The notes: generated by a model from the sequence alone, not told the origin. Positions 1 through 9,853 are shown, counted from the first letter of the stretch. The stretch: DNA of 64,000 bases from JAJPHF01 sp035293805 (GCA_035293805.1 DATGMD010000092.1:14638-78637), one strand, 5' to 3'. Made by a program: numbers and translations.

Positions 1-1
1 C

Positions 2-952
2 CAGGCGGTCGCGCGGCGCGAGGCCCTGCGCACGCCTTCGGCGGCCGACGTCGCCAACGCCCGCGCGGCGGTTGACACGGCGACCGCGAACCTCGCGGGC
101 GCCGAGAGCCGCCTCACCGACACCCTGGCCGGCACCAAGGCCGCCGACATGCAGGCGGCCATCTCGGCCGTCGACCAGGCGCAGCAGGCCCTGACCCTGG
201 CCCGCTACCCCTATACGGCGCAAGACATCGAGCAGCAGCAACAGGCGGTGGACCAGGCGCGAGCGAACCTCGCGCTGGCCGCGGAGCCGAACCGGCCCGA
301 GGACCTCCAGCAGGCAGAAGCAGACGTTAACCAGGCTCAGGGCAGCTACGAGCTGGCGCGCGAGCAGGCCGAGGAGTCAGTCGTCTATGCGCCCTTTGAC
401 GGCGTGGTGTCGGCGCGGCAGATGTCCGAGGGGGCCCTCGCCAGCCCCACGACCCCCATCGTCAGCATGGTGACCGACGCGGTGGAAGTGGACGTCAACG
501 TCGAGGAGGCCCGAGGCGGGCAGGTCCATGCGGGCAGCCCGGCCACGCTCACCGTGGCCTCGCTGCCCGGCCAGGAGTTCCCGGCCGTGGTGGCCCTGGT
601 GTCGCCCACCGTCGATCCGCACAGCCGGACCTTCCTGGCGCGGGTCGTCCCCTCCGACGACAGCGGCCAGCTGCACGACGGCATGTTCGCCCAGGTGCGT
701 ATCCGGGGGGACGCGCGGCCGGACGCGGTCCTGATCCCTAACGCCGCGATCGTTCAGCGCAGCGGCAAGAGCGTGGCCTTCGTGGACGTTGACGGCAAGG
801 CGCAGCAGCGCGAGCTGCAGCTGGGCATCACCGACGGCACGAACACCGAGGTCGTCGCAGGAATCGACGCGGGCGACCAGGTCATTACGGCCGGGCAAGA
901 CAGCCTGAACGACGGCGACGCCGTGCGAATTGCGGCCCCGGGGTCGGCCTAA
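2..952 (+). CDS. HlyD-family RND efflux adaptor subunit, 5' truncated
   Basis: Periplasmic-adaptor (membrane fusion) protein expected to link the RND permease encoded next door to the outside. The frame is open from the first bases of the window, so the N-terminus lies upstream. The visible part begins in an Ala/Gln-rich alpha-hairpin with repeats of the type ADVANARAAV / AQDIEQQQQAV, then a lipoyl half-motif (VVYAPFDGVVSARQ), a beta-barrel region and a membrane-proximal domain (VLIPNAAIVQRSGKSVAFV), the usual HlyD order. It stops 45 bases before the permease start, so the two are probably co-transcribed. Family assignment is secure; the exported substrate is unknown. Confidence 0.9.
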   Translation, partial: QAVARREALRTPSAADVANARAAVDTATANLAGAESRLTDTLAGTKAADMQAAISAVDQAQQALTLARYPYTAQDIEQQQQAVDQARANLALAAEPNRPEDLQQAEADVNQAQGSYELAREQAEESVVYAPFDGVVSARQMSEGALASPTTPIVSMVTDAVEVDVNVEEARGGQVHAGSPATLTVASLPGQEFPAVVALVSPTVDPHSRTFLARVVPSDDSGQLHDGMFAQVRIRGDARPDAVLIPNAAIVQRSGKSVAFVDVDGKAQQRELQLGITDGTNTEVVAGIDAGDQVITAGQDSLNDGDAVRIAAPGSA

Positions 953-997
953 GGTGCGGCCCCCGCCCGGGGGCGAGGACAAGCAGGGAGAGCATAC

Positions 998-3900
998 ATG
1001 GGGTTGACCCGCACGGCGATCCAGCGGCCGCTCGCCACCGTGATGGTGTTCCTGGCGCTCATCTTGCTCGGCCAGCAAGCCTACACGAAGATGAAGGTCG
1101 ATCGTTACCCGAGCATCGACTTTCCGCTGGTGTACGCGCAGATCGACTGGCCGGGCGCCTCGCCCGACAACATCGAGCAGGCGATCATCGTGCCGGCCGA
1201 GAACGCCATCTCGGGTGTGAGCGGGGTGCAGCGGATCGACGCCACGGCCCAGGTTGGCACCGCGCGGCTCACCATCTACTTCTTTGAAGGAACGGACCTC
1301 AACCAGGCCACGATCGATACCCAGCGGGCGCTGGCGGCCATCGGTCGGCAGTTGCCGACCGATGCCTCGCAGCCCAGCGTGCGCAAGGCCGATCCCTCGG
1401 CCATTCCCGTCATGAACGTGGTGCTGACCGGCACCATCGCCCCGGAAGACCTCTACGAGCTTGCCTACAACAACGTGGAGCAGCAGCTCCAGTCCGTGCC
1501 TGGCGTGGGCGCCGTCCAGCTCTTCGGCGGGCACGTGCCCGAGGTCGAGGTCCAGGTGGACTACGACAAGCTGGTAGCCTACGGCATCTCGATGGCCCAG
1601 ATCGCCAGCACCATCGACCGCGAGAACGTGGACACGCCGGGCGGGAACGTGGACCGCCCGACCCAGACGTTCCAGGTGCGGGCCCAGGGCGAGGCGCAGG
1701 CTGTCTCGGACATCGGCAGCTACCTGGTGGCCACGACGCCGCAGGGTCCCGTCCGGCTGCGCGACATCGCCACGATCACCATGGGCACGCAGCGCCCCAC
1801 CAGCCTGGTGCGCTTCACCAGCAGCGACGGGTCGAGCGTGGACGGCATCGCGCTTACCATCACGAAGCAGCCCGATGCCAACACCCTGGACACCGCCAAC
1901 AACGTCCGGGCGGCCATCCAGCAGATCCAGCCGACGCTCCCCCCCGGCGTGCAGATCCAGATTACCAACGACACGTCGCGGTTTATCAATTACGCGGTCG
2001 AGGCCGTGCAGAAGGACCTGATCCTGGCCATCGTCATCACGGGCATCGTCCTCTTCCTTTTCCTACACACTTGGCGCAGCACGCTGATCGTGCTGGTGTC
2101 GATCCCGACCTGCCTCGTGTCGACGTTCCTCCTGATGTACGCGATGGGCTTCAGCCTCGATACGATCTCGCTCATGGCGATGGCGTTGATGATCGGCATC
2201 CTGGTAGATGACTCGATCGTGGTGCTCGAGAACACCACTCGCCATCTCGGCCTGGGCGAGAACCCGATCGTCGCGGCCATTAAGGGCCGGGGCGAGATTG
2301 GCATGGCGGCTATCGCGGTCACGCTGACCGACGTGGTGGTCTATGTCCCGATCTCCTTCATGCAAGGGAACGTCGGGAAGATGTTCCGCGAGTTCGGGCT
2401 GACCATCGCCTCGGCTACACTGCTCTCGCTCATGGTCTCCTTCACGCTGGTGCCCGTGCTGGCGTCGCGCTGGCTGAAGGCGCACGACGAGGAGGGCCAC
2501 GAGCGAGGGTTCGCGGGTGCGTGGGAGCGGGGCTTCGACCGCCTGTCGCGCTGCTACCGCTCCCTGCTGGGCTGGGCGCTGCCGCATCGCCCGATCGTCG
2601 TGGCCTGCGCGGTCGGGCTGCTGGCGCTGAGCATTGTGCCGCTGCCTCTCAACCTCATTGGGCAGGAGTTCGCGCCGAACGAGGACGACAGCCAGTTCAC
2701 GGTGACCACCCAGATGCCGCCCGGCACGTCGCTGGCCGCAAACAGCGCGGCCATGGCGCGCGTCGAGCAAGCACTTCTGCAGATGCCCGAGGTGGCCAAC
2801 TTCACTACGACGGTCGGGCAGAGCGGCGCGGCCGGCGGCGGCAGCGACCGCGACGGCCGTATTGCCGTCCAGCTCGTCGACAAGAGCCAGCGGCAGCGCT
2901 CCGTCTTCGAGGTGATGCAACAGGTGCGCCGGGTGCAGGGCAGCATCCCGGGCATGACCGTGCGCACGAGCGTCCAGGCGCCGCTGGTCATCCCGGGCGG
3001 CGGCAACGTGCCGATCAACGTTCGCATTCTCGGCAACAACCCTCAGGCCCTGCAGCGCATCGCCGGGCAGGTACAGCAGATCGTCGCCAACACGCCGGGC
3101 ACCGTGGACGTCAACAACGACGCCGACGTGGCACAGCCGGAGGTGCGGGCGGTACTGAACCGCGATCGCATGGCGGATCTTGGCGTGACCGCGACCGCGG
3201 TGGGCAACGCGCTGCGCACCGCCATCGGCGGCGATACCGTAAATACCCAGCTCCAGATCGAGGGCCAGAGCGGCATCGCCATCACCGTGCTGGCCAACCG
3301 CGACCTGCGCAACGACCTCACCGCGCTCGGCGCCATCCCCGTGCCCGTGGGCCTGAACAGCGGGACGGGCACGAGCAGCTCGAGCGCGGCCAGCGGCGCG
3401 CCGCCTACCGTCCGCCTCGACCAGGTCGCGGAGCTTGAGACCGACAACGCCCCAACCCAGATCGCGCGCAGCGCGCGCCAGCGCGAGGTGACGATCCAGG
3501 CGAACATGGTCGGCAGCTCGGTGGGCGACGCGGCGCGCACCATCCGCGCGCAGCTCGCGCAGATCCCCATGCCGCCGGGCTTTCGCTTCCTGTGGGTGGG
3601 CCAGGTCGATCAGCTCGACCAGGCGCGCACGGCCCTTCTGTCGGCGCTCAGCATCTCGATCCTGCTGATCTACATGCTGCTGGTGGCACTCTACGAGTCG
3701 TGGCTGCACCCTCTGGCCATCATGTTCTCGCTGCCCGTCGCGCTCGTGGGAGCCTTCGGCGGGCTGCTGCTCACGGGCAACACGTTCAACCTGTTCTCCA
3801 TGATCGGCATGATCATGCTGATGGGCCTAGTGGCGAAGAACGCGATCTTGCTCGTCGACTACACGAACACCTTGCGCCAGCGCGGCCTGGATCGGAACTC

Positions 3901-4267
3901 AGCGCTGCTGGAGGCGGGACCGACGCGGCTGCGGCCGATCATCATGACCACCGCCACGATGGTGTTCAGCATGATTCCGCTGGCCCTCAAGATGGAAGAG
4001 GGCGCGGAATCGCGCGCGCCGATCGCGGTCGTGCTCCTGGGCGGCCTGATCACCTCGACGCTGCTCACCCTCGTCCTGGTGCCTGTCATGTATACCTACC
4101 TGGACGATCTCGGGCGCGTCCCGGCGCTCGCCCGCGCGCGGGTGCCCGGCTGGCTGCGGCTGCGGGGCGTGGGCTCGCTGGTCCGCGGGGACGTGGGTGA
4201 GGGCTATGGGGCCGCGGCGCGGCAGCCCGAGCCCTCGGATGGTCCGAGTCCCCGCGGGCGGGAGTGA
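998..4267 (+). CDS. RND multidrug-type efflux permease (HAE-1, AcrB/MexB-like)
   Basis: Inner-membrane proton/substrate antiporter of 1089 residues, about the usual length of the family. The first membrane segment is RPLATVMVFLALILLG. The proton-relay Asp pair lies in GILVDDSIVVLEN (fourth membrane segment) and the partner Lys in MGLVAKNAILLVDYT (tenth). Two large periplasmic loops follow TM1 and TM7. The ATG has an AGGGAGAG ribosome site nine bases upstream. It sits between two adaptor genes, so a tripartite pump is likely, but no outer-membrane TolC-type gene is visible; this would fit a cell with one membrane. The substrate cannot be read from the sequence. Confidence 0.96.
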   Translation: MGLTRTAIQRPLATVMVFLALILLGQQAYTKMKVDRYPSIDFPLVYAQIDWPGASPDNIEQAIIVPAENAISGVSGVQRIDATAQVGTARLTIYFFEGTDLNQATIDTQRALAAIGRQLPTDASQPSVRKADPSAIPVMNVVLTGTIAPEDLYELAYNNVEQQLQSVPGVGAVQLFGGHVPEVEVQVDYDKLVAYGISMAQIASTIDRENVDTPGGNVDRPTQTFQVRAQGEAQAVSDIGSYLVATTPQGPVRLRDIATITMGTQRPTSLVRFTSSDGSSVDGIALTITKQPDANTLDTANNVRAAIQQIQPTLPPGVQIQITNDTSRFINYAVEAVQKDLILAIVITGIVLFLFLHTWRSTLIVLVSIPTCLVSTFLLMYAMGFSLDTISLMAMALMIGILVDDSIVVLENTTRHLGLGENPIVAAIKGRGEIGMAAIAVTLTDVVVYVPISFMQGNVGKMFREFGLTIASATLLSLMVSFTLVPVLASRWLKAHDEEGHERGFAGAWERGFDRLSRCYRSLLGWALPHRPIVVACAVGLLALSIVPLPLNLIGQEFAPNEDDSQFTVTTQMPPGTSLAANSAAMARVEQALLQMPEVANFTTTVGQSGAAGGGSDRDGRIAVQLVDKSQRQRSVFEVMQQVRRVQGSIPGMTVRTSVQAPLVIPGGGNVPINVRILGNNPQALQRIAGQVQQIVANTPGTVDVNNDADVAQPEVRAVLNRDRMADLGVTATAVGNALRTAIGGDTVNTQLQIEGQSGIAITVLANRDLRNDLTALGAIPVPVGLNSGTGTSSSSAASGAPPTVRLDQVAELETDNAPTQIARSARQREVTIQANMVGSSVGDAARTIRAQLAQIPMPPGFRFLWVGQVDQLDQARTALLSALSISILLIYMLLVALYESWLHPLAIMFSLPVALVGAFGGLLLTGNTFNLFSMIGMIMLMGLVAKNAILLVDYTNTLRQRGLDRNSALLEAGPTRLRPIIMTTATMVFSMIPLALKMEEGAESRAPIAVVLLGGLITSTLLTLVLVPVMYTYLDDLGRVPALARARVPGWLRLRGVGSLVRGDVGEGYGAAARQPEPSDGPSPRGRE

Positions 4268-4457
4268 GACGGCGCCGAGCGGCTCGCCTGACATGAAGCG
4301 GCTGCCCGGCGTAGCGAAAAGCGCCGCGCGGCCGTTTAACAAGTTCTGCATGATTCCGCCACACGGCGTTAGCAGTTTCCGGCCGCCGTAGCGGCTATCG
4401 TTGTGCGGGGTGCGCCGTCCGGCGCGTCGTATCGCGGTACAGGAGGCGGTCAGACGT

Positions 4458-7301
4458 ATGCGAGCAGTCTCCCTCGAGCCCATCGGCGCCTGGCGGCAGG
4501 GGCTGCCTCCGCTCGGCTGGCCGCAGCGGGCGGCCCTGTTGCTGGCCCTGCTGCTCAGCCTCGCGCTCGGTTATCTGACGTACGTCCGGTTCACCACACC
4601 CAAGCCGCTGGCCGTCCAGACGACGACCGTTGCGCGGGGCCAGATCATCGCCGGCGTCAACGGAACCGGCACGGCGGTGGCGGATGACGCGAGCAACGTG
4701 GGCTTTCGGGGCAGCGGCCGGGTCGCCGACGTGCTCGTGCAGGTCGGCGACCACGTCGAGCAGGGCCAGCCGCTGGCCCACCTCGACAGCGTCGATCTGC
4801 AGGCGCAGCTCGATTCCGCGCGGGCCAGCGCGGCGCAGGCCGAGGCGAAGCTGCAAGCCATTCTCAACGGGGCGCGCCCGGAGGACGTGGCGGCGGCGCG
4901 AGCGCAGCTTGCCCAGGAGCAGGCGAAGCTCGCGGACATGACGACCGCCCGGCCCGAGGACGTGGCGGCGGCGCAGGCTGCCGTGGGCCAGGCGGAGGCG
5001 AAGCTGCAAGGGCTGCTCCAGGGCCGGCCCGAGGACGTGGCAGGCGCTCAGGCGCAGCTCAACGCGGCCGTCGCCAAGCTGCACGAGCTGGAGGCCCAGG
5101 GCCGGCCCGAGGACGTCGCCGCCGCGCAGGCCGCGCTCGACCAGGCGCGCGCCAAGCTCGACGCGCTCTATCATCCCGCCCCCGGTGACCTGGCGGCTGC
5201 ACAGACCGCGGTGGATAGCGCGCGAGCGACGCTCGCGGCCAACCAGGCTAAACTGGAAGACGTGCAGAGCGGCGCGACCGACGCCGACATCCAGGCGGCG
5301 GTGGCCGCGCTGGCGAAGGCGCTGTCGGACCAGCAGGCGGCCCAGAACACGCTCGACACGCTACTCCACCCAAAGGACGCGGACGTGCTCGCTGCCCAGG
5401 TGGCCGCGCAGAATGCCCTCTCGGCCTATCAGAGCGCGCAGGCCAAGCTCGACCAGCTGCAGCACCCGACGGACAGCGACGTCGCCGCGGCCCAGGCGGC
5501 GGTGGTCCAGGCGCAGGCTAGCCTGCGGTCGGCTCAGTCGAAGCTGGTGGAGAACCAGCCGAGCGCCAATAGCTACAGCGTCGTCGCGGCGGGCGAGGAC
5601 GTGATCGCCGCGGCCCGCAACCTGCAGATCGCCCAGAACACGCTCACCCAGCTCACGAACCCCACGGCCAGTGGCAGCGGCAGCGGCGGGAGCAGCGCGT
5701 TCCGCGGCGCGAGCAGCACGAGCAGCAGCAGTAGCCCGAGTAGCGTTAGCGGCAGCACGAGCAGTCCGAGCGGCACCACGAGTACCGGCGCCGGCAACAC
5801 GGCGCCCAGCACCCAGGACCTGCTCAGCGCGCAGGCAGCCGTGAACACTGCCGACGCGACCCTGCAGCGCGCCCAGTCGGCCTTCCAGGCGCTCCAGGTG
5901 GGCGGCAGCAGCAACGACGTGGCGACGGCGCAGACGAACGTCGTGGCGGCGCAGGCGCAGCTAGCCAGCGCCCAGAGTAAGCTGGCGCAGCTCGCCAACC
6001 CGGCACCCGCCGACGTAGCGGCGGCGCAGGATGCGTTGACCCAGGCCGCCAACAACTACCAGAGCGCGCAGGCGAAGCTCGCCCAGCTCCAGAACCCGAC
6101 GACGGACGACGTGATGGCGGCGCAGGCGGCGGTCGCTGCCGCCGGCGTGGCGGTCACGAGCGCGCAGGCGAAGCTCGACGACCTCCGCGCTCAGCCCAAG
6201 GCGGCCGACCTGGCGGCTGCCCAGACCGGCGTCGCCACCGCGCAGGCCGACCTCGCCAGCGCGCAGGCGAAGCTGGCGCAGCTCCTGAGCCCGACCGCCG
6301 ACGACGTGGCGCAGGCCGAGGCGGCCGTGCGCCAGGCCGAGGAGCAGCTGGCCCTCAAACGACAGCCCAACACCGCGGACGATCTGGAGCAGCAGCGCCA
6401 GCAGGTGGCGCAGCTCCAGGCCACGCTCGCCACGAAGCAGCAGCCCGGCGCGGCGGCCGACATCGAAGGCCAGCGCCAGGCGGTCGTGCAGGCGCAGGAC
6501 CAGCTGGCCCTCAAGGAGCAGCCGTCGAGCCAGCAGGCCATCGAGGGCCAACGCCAGGCGGTAGCCCAGGCGGAGGCCAATCTGGCGCTCAAGGCCCAAC
6601 CCTACACCGACCAGGATGTCGCGCAGGCCGTGGCCGCCGTAGACCAGGCGCGCGGCCAGGTCGCCGTTGCCCAGTACAATCTCGACCAGGCCACGCTCCT
6701 GGCGCCCTTTGGGGGGACGGTGAGCGCCGTCGGCCTGCACGCGGGCGAGCTGGCGACGGGCGCGGCGACGGTCGGCGGCGGGCTGATCACGCTCGTGAAC
6801 CCGTCGCACCTGCGGGTCGACGCCCAGGTGGACGAGTCGGACGTTACCCGTGTGCAGGTGGGGCAGTCGGTGCAGCTGACCTTCGACGCGCTGACAGGCC
6901 GCACGGTGCCCGGCCACGTAACCGCCGTGGCGCCGCAGTCCACCACCCAACAGGGGGTGACCAGCTATCTCGTCTCCATCGCCATCGACAACGGCCGCGA
7001 CGTGCGTCCCGGTATGACGGCGACCGCCAACATCGTATATGCCCAGCAGGACGGCGTGCTCACGGTTCCGAACCGGGCTATCCGCCGCCAGGGCCGCGAC
7101 CAGGTGGTCGACGTGCTGACACCCGGGGGCACGCTCGAGACGCGTACCGTCCAGCGCGGCCTGAGCAACGACCAGACGAGCGAGATCACGAGCGGCCTCG
7201 ACGAGGGCGACCAGGTCGTGGTCCCCACGACCGCGACCCAGGCCCCGAGCGGCGGACGCGGCCCCGGCCCCGGCTTTCGCGGCCCCGGCTTTGGCGGCTA
7301 G
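4458..7301 (+). CDS. HlyD-family adaptor with giant repeated coiled-coil region
   Basis: Secretion/efflux adaptor of 947 residues, two to three times the usual HlyD size. I start it at ATG 4458, which has AGGAGG at 4441-4446; a TTG 57 bases upstream has no such site. An N-terminal membrane anchor (about residues 20-45) is followed by a lipoyl half-domain (VLVQVGDHVEQGQPLAHLDS), then about 19 degenerate repeats of roughly 25-36 residues with the core RPEDVAAAQAAV..A.AKL, interrupted near residues 420-460 by a Ser/Thr/Gly-rich linker. The second lipoyl half (LLAPFGGTVSAVGLHAGE), barrel and membrane-proximal domains follow, ending in a Gly/Pro/Phe-rich tail. Probably works with the RND pump upstream. 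Confidence 0.9.
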   Translation: MRAVSLEPIGAWRQGLPPLGWPQRAALLLALLLSLALGYLTYVRFTTPKPLAVQTTTVARGQIIAGVNGTGTAVADDASNVGFRGSGRVADVLVQVGDHVEQGQPLAHLDSVDLQAQLDSARASAAQAEAKLQAILNGARPEDVAAARAQLAQEQAKLADMTTARPEDVAAAQAAVGQAEAKLQGLLQGRPEDVAGAQAQLNAAVAKLHELEAQGRPEDVAAAQAALDQARAKLDALYHPAPGDLAAAQTAVDSARATLAANQAKLEDVQSGATDADIQAAVAALAKALSDQQAAQNTLDTLLHPKDADVLAAQVAAQNALSAYQSAQAKLDQLQHPTDSDVAAAQAAVVQAQASLRSAQSKLVENQPSANSYSVVAAGEDVIAAARNLQIAQNTLTQLTNPTASGSGSGGSSAFRGASSTSSSSSPSSVSGSTSSPSGTTSTGAGNTAPSTQDLLSAQAAVNTADATLQRAQSAFQALQVGGSSNDVATAQTNVVAAQAQLASAQSKLAQLANPAPADVAAAQDALTQAANNYQSAQAKLAQLQNPTTDDVMAAQAAVAAAGVAVTSAQAKLDDLRAQPKAADLAAAQTGVATAQADLASAQAKLAQLLSPTADDVAQAEAAVRQAEEQLALKRQPNTADDLEQQRQQVAQLQATLATKQQPGAAADIEGQRQAVVQAQDQLALKEQPSSQQAIEGQRQAVAQAEANLALKAQPYTDQDVAQAVAAVDQARGQVAVAQYNLDQATLLAPFGGTVSAVGLHAGELATGAATVGGGLITLVNPSHLRVDAQVDESDVTRVQVGQSVQLTFDALTGRTVPGHVTAVAPQSTTQQGVTSYLVSIAIDNGRDVRPGMTATANIVYAQQDGVLTVPNRAIRRQGRDQVVDVLTPGGTLETRTVQRGLSNDQTSEITSGLDEGDQVVVPTTATQAPSGGRGPGPGFRGPGFGG

Positions 7302-7347
7302 GCGGGGGAGTCTCTCTCCTCGGGAGCCGCTGTCAGACAGAGGGCAG

Positions 7348-7599
7348 ATGCCGACAGCCACGCGTTGGGAACGCTGGGAGTTCGAGCAGTTGCTCCGGTC
7401 ACCCGGGCTCTCCGACGACGAGCTTGCCACCTTGAATGGGCAGCGGCCCGCCGCCGCCATCGCCGCCATGCGGAGCGCCATCCACGGCTACCACGCGGGC
7501 GCCGCAACCGCCGGCCCCCGCTTGACCCCCGTACAGGCTAGCATTGTGGACGCGTACCGGGGCCAGCTGGTGTGCGCCGTCTGCGGCCGCCCCTGGTGA
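7348..7599 (+). CDS. Small hypothetical protein with C-terminal CxxC
   Basis: I do not recognise this 83-residue protein. The ATG at 7348 follows AGAGGGC and lies 46 bases after the adaptor stop, on the same strand, so it may be the last gene of the export operon. It is Trp/Glu-rich at the start (MPTATRWERWEFEQLL), then Ala-rich, and ends in VCAVCGRPW, a single CxxC that could bind metal only as a dimer or with a partner. It has no signal peptide or membrane segment. It may be a chance reading frame in G+C-rich DNA, though composition and position favour a gene. Confidence 0.5.
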   Translation: MPTATRWERWEFEQLLRSPGLSDDELATLNGQRPAAAIAAMRSAIHGYHAGAATAGPRLTPVQASIVDAYRGQLVCAVCGRPW

Positions 7600-7645
7600 C
7601 CCCGCCCCGCCGAGCGCGTGGCGCGGTGCGGGCGCCGGCCGGCGG

Positions 7646-9853
7646 CTAGAATGCCGCGGGCCCGCCGCCCACGAACGTGGGCCAGGCGCCGCAGCCGTCC
7701 TGCACCGTGAGCGGCACGGTGGTGGCCTGGCCCGCTGTCGCCCGGCGGATAGTGAAGGTGACCTGCTGCGAGCCGGCGGGCAGGGCAACCGTGAAGTTGC
7801 CCGCCTGCCCCGCTGGCTGCCCAGGCACGTCGATCAGCGCATTCGTCGCCGGCCCGAACTGGAGCGCGATCAGCCGATTCGGCGGGCTGCCGGCATCGGT
7901 CTGCGCCGTGACGGTGACTTGCTCCTGCCCGGACCCGCTGGGCGTCGCGCTCACCCGGACCTGGGGCCGCGGCGTGCAGACCGGCGGCAGCGGCGTGGGC
8001 GTCGCGGTGGGCGTCGGCGGGGGCGTCGCCGTCGGCGGGGGCGTGGCCGTCGGTAGGGGCGTGGCCGGCGGCAAGGCCGTGGCCGTGGCCGGCGGCGCCG
8101 GGGCGAGCTGCGCGAACAGGTTACCTAGGTTGAACGAGCCGAGGGCGACGTGGGCAAAGTCGCTCCCCATGCTGCTGGCGGGATGGAAGCCCGAGGTGCT
8201 GCGTTCGGCGTAGAGGGTGACGTTCCAATTGCCGGTGAGATGGCCTAGCGCCTGGTTGATCAGCGCGGTGCCCGCGGCCCATTCCGGGGCTGCCATGCTC
8301 GTGCCGCCCTGCAAGTAGAGCTGACCGCCGAACGATTGTGGGCAGCCGCCCGAATCGGCCTCGCAGATCAAGATGCCCGTATTAGGGTCCGCGTCGGCCA
8401 CCAGGTCGGGCACCGACCGCATGTTGCTGCTTACCAGCCCCGCCTGGTACGACGGCGTGGCGAAGAACCGACTGAGGCCGAACGAGCCCGCGCCGATCGT
8501 GTTGTTCCACCACGTCTCGCTCTGATACGAGTTGCCGGCGCCGACCGTGAGGCTGGTCCCGCCCACGGCGATGCCGTGCGGCGCATCGCCGGGCACCGTG
8601 ATGGTGTTCGGGAAGAACGTGCTGCCGTCGCCCGATAGGCAGAAGCTGCCGGTGTCCCCGGCGGCGTTGAACACGCTCACACCCCCTGCGGCCGCGGCCT
8701 GAAATATCGTGTCGATGCTCGCGGCGGTGGCGGGCGAAATCTCGAAGTACTCGCAATTCGACCAGCTATTGCTGATGACCGTCACCCCATCGTTGATCAT
8801 CTGGTTGAACATGGCCTGGTAGCTGAGGCTGGCCGGGCACGCGTTGCAGCTCTCGTACACGCGGTAGTTCGCCCCGGGCGCCATGCCCATCACGGTGTCG
8901 ATATCGAGTAGAACCTCCGTCTCGCCCTCCCCGGGCGGCGACAGCGAGCCCGTCAGCGGAACGGTGGTGAGCCGGCCCATGAAGCCGTTGATGCACGCTG
9001 TGTCCGTCGCGGCGCAGAGGCCCGCGAAGCTCAGCCAATTCTGCACATCAGACGGCACGAACGAATCGAACTCCATGAGGCCGATCGTCTGCCCGGCGCC
9101 GGTCGCCGGCCCGCCACCGCCGACGCGAACGGCGGGGAAGTTGTAGGCCGTGGCGAGCGACTGCGGCGAGGCGGGGGTGGGCGCCGTGTTGGCGGTCGCC
9201 TGCGGGCGCTGAGTGCGCGCCACGTTCGGGCGCGGCCGGGCCAGGTTGCTCAAGCCCTCGACGCTCTGGACGAACGGCGCAACGGCTGGCGGCAGACGCG
9301 GGTCAGCGCCATTCGCGTGAAACGTCCGGCCATTGAGCTGATAGTCGTTGATCGGCGTGTTGAAGGCCTGCTCGACCTGCGCCCGCGTGCCCTGGACGGT
9401 GAGGGTCAGGCGGTTCGCCGCGCCGTGTACCAGCGTCAGACCTTGCGCCTGCAGGTAGGCCAGGACGGCGTCGTAGGCTTGCTGGCTCGGGCCGAAGCGG
9501 CGCGCGAGATCGGTCTGCGAGGCGAAATGGCGGAAGTTCGGGGAGCGCGGGTTCTCGACGTCCTGGCGGAAGGCGTCGAAGCCGGCCTGGTCGGTGCGAT
9601 TGAGCACGAGCGTCAGGGTCATCAGCTCACCGCCGGCCTGCGGGTTACGCGCGAGGGGGGTCGCCTGCGCGAGCGCGCCGATGACGTGGCCCGGGAGGGC
9701 TTGCCCCGCCGGCGCGGTGGCGGTTGGCGTTGTGGGCGGCGCGAAGGGGCTGCCCTGCCCGGCCGCCTCGGGTGCCGGCAGATGGACCAGCACCAGTATG
9801 GCGGCCAGTACCGACGTCAAGAGCGCGTACAGCGGGCGGCGTACCAGGCGCAT
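7646..9853 (-). CDS. Secreted S53 (sedolisin/kumamolisin-type) peptidase
   Basis: Acid-active serine-carboxyl endopeptidase of 735 residues, exported. I start it at 9853, where MRLVRRPLYALLTSVLAAILVL gives a clear signal peptide; the longer frame lacks one. A pro-kumamolisin activation domain (about residues 60-200) precedes the catalytic domain. The catalytic Glu and Asp are in GETEVLLDID and the nucleophile Ser in GGTSMAAPEW. A Pro/Thr linker (TATPPPTATPPPTPTATP) then leads to a beta-rich C-terminal domain of about 110 residues that may bind a surface. It converges with the small gene at 7348. The protease class is secure; its substrate is unknown. Confidence 0.93.
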   Translation of the reverse strand: MRLVRRPLYALLTSVLAAILVLVHLPAPEAAGQGSPFAPPTTPTATAPAGQALPGHVIGALAQATPLARNPQAGGELMTLTLVLNRTDQAGFDAFRQDVENPRSPNFRHFASQTDLARRFGPSQQAYDAVLAYLQAQGLTLVHGAANRLTLTVQGTRAQVEQAFNTPINDYQLNGRTFHANGADPRLPPAVAPFVQSVEGLSNLARPRPNVARTQRPQATANTAPTPASPQSLATAYNFPAVRVGGGGPATGAGQTIGLMEFDSFVPSDVQNWLSFAGLCAATDTACINGFMGRLTTVPLTGSLSPPGEGETEVLLDIDTVMGMAPGANYRVYESCNACPASLSYQAMFNQMINDGVTVISNSWSNCEYFEISPATAASIDTIFQAAAAGGVSVFNAAGDTGSFCLSGDGSTFFPNTITVPGDAPHGIAVGGTSLTVGAGNSYQSETWWNNTIGAGSFGLSRFFATPSYQAGLVSSNMRSVPDLVADADPNTGILICEADSGGCPQSFGGQLYLQGGTSMAAPEWAAGTALINQALGHLTGNWNVTLYAERSTSGFHPASSMGSDFAHVALGSFNLGNLFAQLAPAPPATATALPPATPLPTATPPPTATPPPTPTATPTPLPPVCTPRPQVRVSATPSGSGQEQVTVTAQTDAGSPPNRLIALQFGPATNALIDVPGQPAGQAGNFTVALPAGSQQVTFTIRRATAGQATTVPLTVQDGCGAWPTFVGGGPAAF

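Noticed and set aside
2063..3709. 548-codon open frame antisense to the RND permease
   Set aside because: Low-complexity His/Arg/Gln/Ala composition typical of a shadow frame in G+C-rich DNA; the plus-strand permease explains the region.
4860..6660. Recurring DNA units that could suggest a CRISPR or tandem-repeat array
   Set aside because: The repeats are in frame, degenerate and code for coiled-coil units; no spacer structure.
5961..7481. 506-codon open frame antisense to the long adaptor
   Set aside because: It arises because the repeated Ala/Gln/Leu codons have open complements; no known fold and no start site.
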